Of a stretch of 47,154 nt of DNA, positions 20,229 through 27,428 are shown one piece after another. A model generated the notes under the pieces. That model did no database searches. It was not told where the DNA came from and saw only the letters and a program-made list of their open reading frames with translations. A program made the translations under genes and the position numbers. The stretch's first letter is position 1; each line of letters starts with the position of its first letter. Source of the DNA: Anaerolineae bacterium (GTDB taxonomy: Bacteria; Chloroflexota; Anaerolineae; Aggregatilineales; UBA2796); assembly GCA_020851855.1 (NCBI GenBank), contig JADZBY010000457.1, positions 1 to 47,154 on the forward strand, given 5' to 3'.

Positions 20229-20879
20229 ATGCCAACGATGGAATGGTACAGACAAGCGCCGATGCTGGCGTTCGGGAGCGGCGTGGCAGGAAACGCGCCC
20301 AACATCGACTACCTGAGCGACACGATCAAGGGCGCGCTCATTGCCAACACGTATACCCCTGACCGTGACGCCCATGATTTCTGGGACGATGTTGTAGCGC
20401 ACGAAGTCCCCAACGGCAATGGGTACACGACTGGCGGCGCGACGCTGGCAAGTAAGACGCTGACCTACACCGTAGCCAATTCCTGGGCTACGCAGTGGGC
20501 CGGAACAACCGCCTATGTCGCCGGGGCCATCGTGCGCCCCACGGTGGGCAACGGCTTCCTGTATCGCGCTCAGGGCGCGGGCACGTCAGGCGGCTCGCAA
20601 CCGACGTGGCCGACGACCATCGGTGATGAGGTTGCTGACGGCGGTGTGACCTGGACGTGCGTGGGCAGAGGCGCAATCATCTTTGACGCAGCCGACCTGA
20701 GTTGGGCTAACTCCACCATCACGGCGCGCTATCTCGTGGTGCGTGACGACACGCCTGCGAGTGACGCCACAAAGCCTCTGATCGGCCTGATGGATTTCGG
20801 CAGCGACCAGACGACCAACAACGGCGCGTTTGCGGTGACGTTCAACGCGCAGGGGATGCTCGCGCTCTTCGTGGCGTAA
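20229..20879 (+). CDS. Virion structural protein with carbohydrate-binding-like module
   Basis: TAGGAGG precedes the ATG. The middle (VAGAIVRPTVGNGFLYRAQG, GTSGGSQPTWPTTIG, ADGGVTWTCVG) is a short aromatic/Gly module seen repeatedly in phage head fibres and tail proteins and thought to bind sugars. The C-terminal part is beta-rich. It is likely a decoration or head-fibre protein; the call rests on this module and its context. Confidence 0.55.
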   Translation: MPTMEWYRQAPMLAFGSGVAGNAPNIDYLSDTIKGALIANTYTPDRDAHDFWDDVVAHEVPNGNGYTTGGATLASKTLTYTVANSWATQWAGTTAYVAGAIVRPTVGNGFLYRAQGAGTSGGSQPTWPTTIGDEVADGGVTWTCVGRGAIIFDAADLSWANSTITARYLVVRDDTPASDATKPLIGLMDFGSDQTTNNGAFAVTFNAQGMLALFVA

Positions 20880-20890
20880 GGAGGTGGCAC

Positions 20891-21172
20891 GTGGCTGTAC
20901 TTCCTGACACTGACCGGCAACGTATCTGGCGCGGGTTAATGCGCGCCGCCGACTTCGGCGGTATGCCAAATGTGGTCAAGGCAGACCTGAAGGCGGCGGT
21001 AGATGCGGCGGATACGTGGGTAGATTCGAACGCCGCCAGCTACAACACAGCGCTCCCGCAGCCATTTCGCAACAACGCCACAAGCGCACAAAAGGCGCTG
21101 CTATTGTGCGCAGTGGTGCTGATGCGCTTCAACCTCGATCTTCTCAGGCGTGTCTTCGGAGAGGTGGACTGA
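20891..21172 (+). CDS. Small structural/neck hypothetical protein (93 aa)
   Basis: GTG 20891 has AAGGAGGTGG upstream. It is alpha-helical (DTDRQRIWRGLMRAADFG, VVKADLKAAVDAADTWVD, ALLLCAVVLMRFNLDLLRRV). Similar small helical proteins occur between capsid and neck genes. Its stop overlaps the next ATG by one base. Confidence 0.55.
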   Translation: MAVLPDTDRQRIWRGLMRAADFGGMPNVVKADLKAAVDAADTWVDSNAASYNTALPQPFRNNATSAQKALLLCAVVLMRFNLDLLRRVFGEVD

Positions 21173-21654
21173 TGGCGACTCGCTTTATCTTCACGCCTGA
21201 AAGCGCGCAGTTCCCGGCAACCAACTTCCCGCAACTGTTGAAAGTCAATGACCGTATGGTATTGGCCTTCGATGCGGGCACGGACGAGAACGCCTACTGG
21301 GTGTTTGTCGCGCCGCAAGGACTCACCGGCACGATCACCGTGCTCGTTCACTACATCATGGCAAGTGCCACATCGGGCGCGCTGTACTTCCAAGGTGCAC
21401 TCGAAGCCGTGACGCCGGGCGACGCGGTTGATCTTGATGCCACTACCTCATTCGACACGGCGAACAGCGGCAATGGCAACGTGCCTGGGACTGCCGGATA
21501 TGAGCAGGCGATCTCGATCACCATGACCAACGCGGACTCTATTGCAGCAGGTGATGTGGTGCGGCTGAGGCTTAACCGTGACGCGGATAACGCCAGTGAT
21601 ACGGCCACGGGCGATGCGTATGTGCTGGCAGTGGAATTCAGGGATGCGGCATAG
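21172..21654 (+). CDS. Beta-rich structural protein (160 aa)
   Basis: The start is ATG 21172 with GGAGAGG upstream (the track begins earlier). The sequence is dominated by strands: YWVFVAPQGLTGTITVLVHY and RLRLNRDADNASDTATGDAY, with a Gly/Ser/Thr-rich middle. It resembles jelly-roll decoration or fibre-head proteins in composition. No specific family is recognised. Confidence 0.5.
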   Translation: MATRFIFTPESAQFPATNFPQLLKVNDRMVLAFDAGTDENAYWVFVAPQGLTGTITVLVHYIMASATSGALYFQGALEAVTPGDAVDLDATTSFDTANSGNGNVPGTAGYEQAISITMTNADSIAAGDVVRLRLNRDADNASDTATGDAYVLAVEFRDAA

Positions 21655-21665
21655 GCAGAGGTTGA

Positions 21666-23141
21666 ATGTCGATCTTGTTCACCGCAGCCACAGGTAACGC
21701 GATCTGGCGTTCAGACCCGCCGACCACGGCATTTACGTGGATGGCGTGGGTGGCGATGCTTTCAGATACGAACAACTGGAACATCCTGGTCTGCTTCTCG
21801 GCAGGAGATCGTGCGCAGTTAGGCACGCAGGGCGACGGCACGACGCTGGTGTTGCAGGATAACAACAACGACAGCGCCGGATATGCGATGGCACTCAGTA
21901 CATGGACGCATGTATGTTGGGTGCATCGCGGCGACAGCGACAACGAGCTATGGGTAAATGGCTCGCTGATTGCGGATTCATTTGTGCAGGCCGCGCCCAC
22001 CGGAAACCTGGTTGTTGGCACATGGTCGGCAAGCGATCCCAACTACGGTGGCTCCTGGGCAGTTGCCGACATGAAGCTGTGGAGCGCAGCCATCAGTGGC
22101 GCTGAAATCGCGCAGGAGATGTACGTTAAGCGTCCTTTGCGCACGGCAAATCTGTACTCGTGGCTGCCCACCTGGCCCGGCGCAACTGAGCGCATCAAGG
22201 ATTACTCCGGCAACGGACGCGACTGGTCAGTCACACCCACGATCAGCGATGTGGATAACCCGCCAATCTCGTGGGGCGGCGTGCCGCTGTTTACGGGCAA
22301 TCCGGTCAGCGGTGGAACGGGCGTCACCGTTAGCGCCGAACTGGGACTGGCGCTCGCGCTTCCCTTTGATGCGAGTGTGTCCATTGGCTCTACGCTTATC
22401 ACCACACTGAGCCAGGTGATCGCCGCTGGCTTTGATGCGTCTGTCTCTGTCGGCGTCACGATTGCCGCCGAGATGGGGATGGCGCAGGCCGTTGGCGCTG
22501 ATGCCAGTGTATCGACAGGTGTCACCATCAGCGCAGAGCCTGGGCACGGCATAGCTAGTGGGTTTGACGCTACGCTATCCGCCGGCTTGAACATCAGTGC
22601 TGAGATCGGGACAGGGCAGGCGTTCGGCTTTGAAGCAACCGTAACTACTGGCGCGATTGTCGAAGCGCAAACGGGCCACGCGCTCGCCGTTGGCTTTGAG
22701 GCGAGCGTATCCACTGGTGTCACGGTTAGCGCAGAGGTTGGTCTTGCTCTTGCACTCCCACTCGAAGCCGAAGTGTCAGCCCTGAGCGGCGCAATCATCA
22801 ATGCCGACATGGGCGCGGCCTACGCCTGTGGCTTTGAGGCGAGTGTCGCTGTCACGTCGAACGTATCGATTGCGGCTGACATCAGCACTGCGCTCGCCTA
22901 CGGCTTCGATGCGACCGTTGATGCCTCTACCAACATCGTCATTGAAGCGGGTGCGGGCTTTGCCTATGCGGGCGGGCTGGAAGCGCAGGTGAGCACCACG
23001 TCGAATGTGGCTATAGACGCCGAAATGGGCTCTGCGTGGGCGCTGGCCTTCATGGCAGCGGTGTCCACTGGCGGGGGCGGTGAACGCGCAACATTCAGGG
23101 GCATGTGGCGCGGCATGTTCAGGCGCATGGAGGCACAATGA
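21666..23141 (+). CDS. LamG-like lectin protein with eleven ~22-residue repeats
   Basis: Residues 1-200 form a concanavalin-like (LamG) domain: TTAFTWMAWVAMLSDTNNWN, STWTHVCWVHRGD, ELWVNGSLI, WAVADMKLWSAAISGAEIA. From residue ~217 to ~480 come eleven tandem repeats of 22-24 residues with the pattern GVTISAE-G-A-A-GFDASVST. The tail (FRGMWRGMFRRMEAQ) is basic. The repeats would form a regular beta structure, possibly a stalk. Lectin plus stalk suggests a surface-exposed head or neck fibre that binds host polysaccharide. Confidence 0.65.
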   Translation: MSILFTAATGNAIWRSDPPTTAFTWMAWVAMLSDTNNWNILVCFSAGDRAQLGTQGDGTTLVLQDNNNDSAGYAMALSTWTHVCWVHRGDSDNELWVNGSLIADSFVQAAPTGNLVVGTWSASDPNYGGSWAVADMKLWSAAISGAEIAQEMYVKRPLRTANLYSWLPTWPGATERIKDYSGNGRDWSVTPTISDVDNPPISWGGVPLFTGNPVSGGTGVTVSAELGLALALPFDASVSIGSTLITTLSQVIAAGFDASVSVGVTIAAEMGMAQAVGADASVSTGVTISAEPGHGIASGFDATLSAGLNISAEIGTGQAFGFEATVTTGAIVEAQTGHALAVGFEASVSTGVTVSAEVGLALALPLEAEVSALSGAIINADMGAAYACGFEASVAVTSNVSIAADISTALAYGFDATVDASTNIVIEAGAGFAYAGGLEAQVSTTSNVAIDAEMGSAWALAFMAAVSTGGGGERATFRGMWRGMFRRMEAQ

Positions 23142-23665
23142 ACTGGACGTTGAACCAACAGAACCGGATCACGTTCGTGATGGTCGATGCGGCGGGCGCA
23201 GAGGTCGCCGGGCTGGGCAACACCTTTACGCTCGAAGTCAGTAAGGCAGGCGCGGCGTTTGCGGCATCGGCGGGCGTGGGCGCGGAGATCGGCAACGGCT
23301 GGTATACCTACCTGTCAACGGCGGCTGAGGCTGACACCGTGGGCCCGATCGCGATTCGCGTCAACGGCGCAGGCTGCGTGCAACAGAACCTGGAGTATGT
23401 GGTTGCACAGCGCACGCCGAATGCGATCGCATTCACTTACACCGTCATCGACAGTGCTACGTTGCTCCCGGTCGAAGGTGTGGAAGTGTGGTTCACCACC
23501 GACGCTGGAGGCAGCAATGTCGTGTGGACGGGCGTCACCGATGCGTTCGGCGTGGCGCGCGATGCCAATGGTGCGCTGCCGCTGCTTGACCCTGGCGTTT
23601 ATGCCGTATGGCGTCAGAAGCCTGGATTTACAACCGTGAATCCAGACTGGGAGACGGTGAGCTAA
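23138..23665 (+). CDS. Ig-like/prealbumin-like structural protein (175 aa)
   Basis: It starts at ATG 23138, overlapping the previous stop. The first half resembles a BppU-type N-terminal baseplate/fibre domain (NQQNRITFVMVDAAGAEVAG, TFTLEVSKAGAAFA). The second is a carboxypeptidase-regulatory-like beta sandwich (TYTVIDSATLLPVEGVEVWF, WTGVTDAFGVARD). It is likely part of an external fibre or adaptor together with the LamG-repeat protein. Confidence 0.55.
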   Translation: MNWTLNQQNRITFVMVDAAGAEVAGLGNTFTLEVSKAGAAFAASAGVGAEIGNGWYTYLSTAAEADTVGPIAIRVNGAGCVQQNLEYVVAQRTPNAIAFTYTVIDSATLLPVEGVEVWFTTDAGGSNVVWTGVTDAFGVARDANGALPLLDPGVYAVWRQKPGFTTVNPDWETVS

Positions 23666-24948
23666 TGCCAAGTTCTGGTGGCGGCACCATTACCCCGATT
23701 GCAGCGCCGACCTCCGCGGCGATCACCGGCGCACCGCGCGCCGCGTTGCCGCTGGACGAGTTCCGGCGCATCATCGGCTTTCATCCGTATCACTTCTGGC
23801 AGCTCGCCGACAATGACAAGGCGCGCATCACGAATAACTGCAACCCGCTGGTGAAGCAGTATGCCTGGCAGAACGCCGACGCGATAGGCCGCGCGGAGAT
23901 TCTGGAGGCCATCGAGTTGGCAGAGCGCAGACTAGCTGAACACCTGGGGTTCTACCCGGCGCCGCACTATGTTTCGTTAAGCGTGCCATTCCCGCAGTTT
24001 GCAGACAGGCGTCAGGGCTACCGGCGCTCGTGGGATGCGCAGGGGCGCTGGATTGGCTTATCGCTCCAGGAAGGGTACGTGCAGACGATCGGCGCCGAGT
24101 CTCTGACGCTGATCGGCAATGCCAACGTGGTGATGAGCGACGCAGACGGCGATGGCCTGAATGACACGTTCACCCTGACGATTGCAACATCCGTCACTGA
24201 CCCAGGGCAGATCGCGGTGTACTTCGTGGCGGCGGATCGCTTCGATGGCTCTGGCGCGTCAGACCGCTGGCGCATTGCACCCATCACCGTCTCAATCTCT
24301 GGCGGCATGGCGACGATCAAGGGGCGCGCGTGGACGATTGTGCGCCCAGTGCTATACGAGGGGCTGGGCACACAGGCGGTTGATCCTGGCGTGGCTGGCA
24401 ACTTCGCTTCACAACTCTCCGTCTATCGGCGCGCGGTCGATACCACGCAGCAAGGGGCATTCGTGTGGGAGACCGTGCCCGGCGATTGCAACACCGCTGA
24501 TCCGTCAGCCACGGCGAGCCAACCGGCGCGCTTCGTGGTACGCGATGCGCCGCTGGGCATCATCGCCGGCGAGACGGCCAGTTACGATGCGGCAACGGGC
24601 CTGTGGTCAGAAAGCGTATGGGCGATTGACCGGCCGCCTGCCAGCGCCCTGGTCAATGTCCTGGCCGGGTTCCCCTTAAGCAGCGGGCAGATGGAGAGCA
24701 AGCTGGCCACTATCGTGGCGCGACTGGCGGCCGCTGAGATGGAGCGCGGCATTTGCGGTTGCGAGACGGCCAACCGGGCGCTTGCGTACTGGCAGTTCGA
24801 TGTCTCGCGCGCCGCCGGCGCCAACGACGAACAGTACCAGGTGAGCGAACTTGATTTGGACAACCCGCTGGGCACACGGCGCGGGCAGGTGTTCGCCTGG
24901 CACGAGATTCAGAACTTGCGGATTCAGCGTGGCCTATCGACCGGTTAG
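23665..24948 (+). CDS. Putative head-tail connector/neck protein (427 aa)
   Basis: ATG 23665 overlaps the previous stop (TAATG). The N-terminal part (LDEFRRIIGFHPYHFWQLAD, then AIELAERRLAEHLGFYPAPH) resembles gp6-like head-tail connectors with helical packing. The middle has a beta insertion with a Ca-loop-like DADGDGLNDTF. The end has many Cys and Trp. It is the last gene before cassette F and the tail block, as expected for a neck protein. Confidence 0.5.
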   Translation: MPSSGGGTITPIAAPTSAAITGAPRAALPLDEFRRIIGFHPYHFWQLADNDKARITNNCNPLVKQYAWQNADAIGRAEILEAIELAERRLAEHLGFYPAPHYVSLSVPFPQFADRRQGYRRSWDAQGRWIGLSLQEGYVQTIGAESLTLIGNANVVMSDADGDGLNDTFTLTIATSVTDPGQIAVYFVAADRFDGSGASDRWRIAPITVSISGGMATIKGRAWTIVRPVLYEGLGTQAVDPGVAGNFASQLSVYRRAVDTTQQGAFVWETVPGDCNTADPSATASQPARFVVRDAPLGIIAGETASYDAATGLWSESVWAIDRPPASALVNVLAGFPLSSGQMESKLATIVARLAAAEMERGICGCETANRALAYWQFDVSRAAGANDEQYQVSELDLDNPLGTRRGQVFAWHEIQNLRIQRGLSTG

Positions 24949-24961
24949 GACGTATAGGCAT

Positions 24962-25075
24962 TAGAATACAGACAGGCGCAAGCGTGCGCGTATAAGCAGG
25001 CAGAAAGTCCTGTAAGGGTCGAACGTTCGGATTGAACGCGGCCATTCCCATCAAAGGGAGTGGCCGCGTTTTTTT
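24962..25075 (+). promoter_or_regulatory. Late cassette F: TAGAAT, TCGAAC and T-tailed hairpin before the tail block
   Basis: TAGAATACAG (24962-24971) matches the start of cassette E. TCGAACGTTC follows (TCGAAC at 25019), here after 51 bases that include GCGCAAGCGTGCGC. A 13-bp hairpin follows, CGCGGCCATTCCC/GGGAGTGGCCGCG (25037-25068), with one G.U pair on the plus strand, then TTTTTTTGTTTTT. The next ATG is at 25116 with GGAGG upstream. Confidence 0.68.
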
Positions 25076-25115
25076 GTTTTTCGCTCTTTCGATTTGATCG
25101 TCATGGAGGTTTGAA

Positions 25116-26678
25116 ATGCCTAAGCCAGGCTCGAACGAGATCATCACCGGCAAGATGGGCCGCCCCTACCTGCAGATCGGCGGGCCACGACCGGGGAACC
25201 GCATCCTCTTCTACGGCGGCGAGACCAACTACGTCGCCATCGCCGGCGTCGAGGCTCCGCAACTGGGCGGGATCGACGCGATCAACGTGCACACGCCCGA
25301 AGCGGTGGGGCGCTACACGCGCGCCGGCGCATCTGTCAGCCCGGCAGACTTCGACTCGTCCACGCTCACGCTCATGGAAAAGCGGGGCGCCATCCCCCGG
25401 CACCTGTTGGGCATCAACTGCTTTCTCAACGCCTACCTGCTGCATGGACGCTGCAAGTCTTTGAGCGACTTCGATTACGGCTGGGAGGATTACGTCGAAA
25501 TCTACTCCACCGGCAGGATCACTTCCCGCTCTCCCGGTGACCGCTTCACGTTCGACAGTGACGACGGCCTGCAGACCGACCTGGAGATGACCTGGCTGGG
25601 CGGCGTGTACCCGGCCGGCGCGATCGCGTTCGCCGAGCGCGCGGCCACGGGCGTCACGCTCGAACTCCAGGACGTGATCTACGCCAATCGCGAGCTGTGC
25701 GGCGAGTGCGGCCCAGCCAACGATGGCACGGGATGGATATACGCAGTCGAGAAAGGCGCGGTCGCAGACAAGCCAATCGTGCACTACTCGACGGACGGCG
25801 GTGCGACCGGGGCTACCTCCAGTATCGCCACAGCCGCCAACGCGGAAGTCCCATGCGCCATTCGCCTGATGGGGCCGTACCTGGTGGTGCTGTCGCCGAC
25901 AGCGAACACGGCGACGCGCGGCGGCTACTACTACACCACGGTTAACCCGGTCACCGGCGTGCCGGGGAGCACCTGGACGAAGGTTACGGCAGGCTTTAGC
26001 GATGCGCAAGAGCCGCGCGATATGTGGGTGGCGGGCGCGCGCGAAGCGTACATCTGCACGGATGGCGGCGAGATTCTGCGACTGACGGACGTGCCAGCCG
26101 GGCCGGTCTCGCTAGGCATCGTGACTTCAAACGACCTGGCGCGCATTCGTGGGGAAGGGGACACGATTGTGGCCGTGGGTGCATCGGCCACGGTGGTGCG
26201 CAGCGTCAATCGCGGGCTGACGTTCAGCGTGACGACCACAGCCCCTGGGGCGGCCGCGCTCACGGCGGTGGAAGCGCTGGACCGCAACCGCATCTGGGTC
26301 GGCAACGCCTCTGGCGCGGTCTATTACACCCTCACCGGCGGTGAGACGGCGTGGGTGGCTGCCTCGCTCCCCGGCGTGACAGCGACGGCGATCCAGGACA
26401 TTCGCTTCGCAACCGACGAAGTGGGCTACATCGCCTACACCATCGCGGGCACCTTGGGGCGGCTGCTTGCCACACTCAATGGTGGCGTGTCGTGGGTTCC
26501 ATCCGATGTGTCCAATCCACGCCTACTGGGGCTGCCCACCACGGTGACGCAGCGCTACAACCGCATCGACGTACCGCAGACGCCCACGCCGGGCATTAAC
26601 GCCAATCACGTGCTCTTGTGCGGGCTGGGCGCAACGACCGACGGTGCGCTGCAACAGGGCGCGCCTAACGTGTTCTAG
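25116..26678 (+). CDS. Major tail (tube) protein with C-terminal beta-propeller
   Basis: The first ~200 residues (QIGGPRPGNRILFYGGETNY, SSTLTLMEKRGAIPRHLLGI, WEDYVEIYSTGRI) resemble siphovirus tail-tube subunits, expected just before the G/T pair. The remaining ~300 form repeated propeller blades of BNR/YCF48 type (YSTDGGATGATSS, VTSNDLARIRGEGDTIVAVG, NRGLTFSVTT, DRNRIWVGNASGAVYYT, GGVSWVPSD). A propeller on every tube subunit would cover the tail surface. The tube assignment is from context. Confidence 0.65.
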   Translation: MPKPGSNEIITGKMGRPYLQIGGPRPGNRILFYGGETNYVAIAGVEAPQLGGIDAINVHTPEAVGRYTRAGASVSPADFDSSTLTLMEKRGAIPRHLLGINCFLNAYLLHGRCKSLSDFDYGWEDYVEIYSTGRITSRSPGDRFTFDSDDGLQTDLEMTWLGGVYPAGAIAFAERAATGVTLELQDVIYANRELCGECGPANDGTGWIYAVEKGAVADKPIVHYSTDGGATGATSSIATAANAEVPCAIRLMGPYLVVLSPTANTATRGGYYYTTVNPVTGVPGSTWTKVTAGFSDAQEPRDMWVAGAREAYICTDGGEILRLTDVPAGPVSLGIVTSNDLARIRGEGDTIVAVGASATVVRSVNRGLTFSVTTTAPGAAALTAVEALDRNRIWVGNASGAVYYTLTGGETAWVAASLPGVTATAIQDIRFATDEVGYIAYTIAGTLGRLLATLNGGVSWVPSDVSNPRLLGLPTTVTQRYNRIDVPQTPTPGINANHVLLCGLGATTDGALQQGAPNVF

Positions 26679-26724
26679 GAAGGTCTTGGAAGGTCAATGG
26701 AAGCCATAGGGGGCTAAGAAAACC

Positions 26725-27186
26725 ATGACGCAAAAACTGACGCCGATTCTCTTTTCGACCGACATTCAGATTGCCGTGCGGCCTGTGAGCAATGTGCTCA
26801 TGATGGAAGTGCAGAAGTCCATCCCCAGACCAAAGCCGCCAGTGGAGCGGGTTGCCAACGCGGATGGCACCTTCCGCGAAGAGCCCAACCCCGACCACCC
26901 AGACTATGCCGCTGCGCTGTCGAAGTGGACGGAACAGGTTGAAGAGGCCGTGCGGAAGCTGTGCATCAAGCGCGGCGTGGTGCTGCACATGACCGACGAG
27001 CAGAAGGCCGAAGTCGCTGAGCTGCGGGAGTTCATGCGCACGGAGTTCGACCAGGCGCTGGACGCGGATGACCGCTACGTGTACGTGGCCTATATCGCCG
27101 TTGGTGGGCAGGAAGACTACGCCAAGCTGGTGAACACCATCGTCGGAAGGAGCCAACCCACCGACCCAAAATCCGCGAGTGGCTAG
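26725..27186 (+). CDS. Tail assembly chaperone G
   Basis: It lies between tube and tape measure, where all siphoviruses with this layout encode the G/GT chaperones. It is 153 residues and acidic, with a mobile Pro-rich middle (RPKPPVERVANADGTFRE) and helices after it. Near its 3' end is CCCAAAA (27165-27171), read in frame as CCA AAA, a canonical -1 slippery heptamer. The -1 frame is open through the site. Confidence 0.75.
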   Translation: MTQKLTPILFSTDIQIAVRPVSNVLMMEVQKSIPRPKPPVERVANADGTFREEPNPDHPDYAAALSKWTEQVEEAVRKLCIKRGVVLHMTDEQKAEVAELREFMRTEFDQALDADDRYVYVAYIAVGGQEDYAKLVNTIVGRSQPTDPKSASG

Positions 27187-27425
27187 ACCTCTTTGACGTG
27201 CGCTTTAAGGGGCGCGATGTGTTTCACGCCCCGACGCAAAAAAGCGGCGTCACGTATTCGGTGCAGTTCGAGTGGCGACTGGCCGCGCACTGGGCGGGAT
27301 ACAGGCGCTTTAAGGACTTTCAGGCGCTCGACGGCGACGAGCAGAGCGAGATCGTCGCCACCTACCGGGCCTGGGCGCAAATGCGCGCGGTCGAGGAGTA
27401 TGCGGCGGCGAAGGCGATGAAGTAA
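27171..27425 (+). CDS. Tail assembly chaperone T part, made by -1 frameshift as GT
   Basis: This frame is reached by a -1 slip on CCCAAAA and continues PKIREWLDLFDVRFKGRDVF to a stop at 27425, adding 84 residues to the first 149 of G. The GT product would be 233 residues. An independent ATG at 27198 exists but has no good ribosome-binding site. GT proteins bind the tape measure during tail assembly. Confidence 0.72.
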   Translation: MREWLDLFDVRFKGRDVFHAPTQKSGVTYSVQFEWRLAAHWAGYRRFKDFQALDGDEQSEIVATYRAWAQMRAVEEYAAAKAMK

Positions 27426-27428
27426 CCG

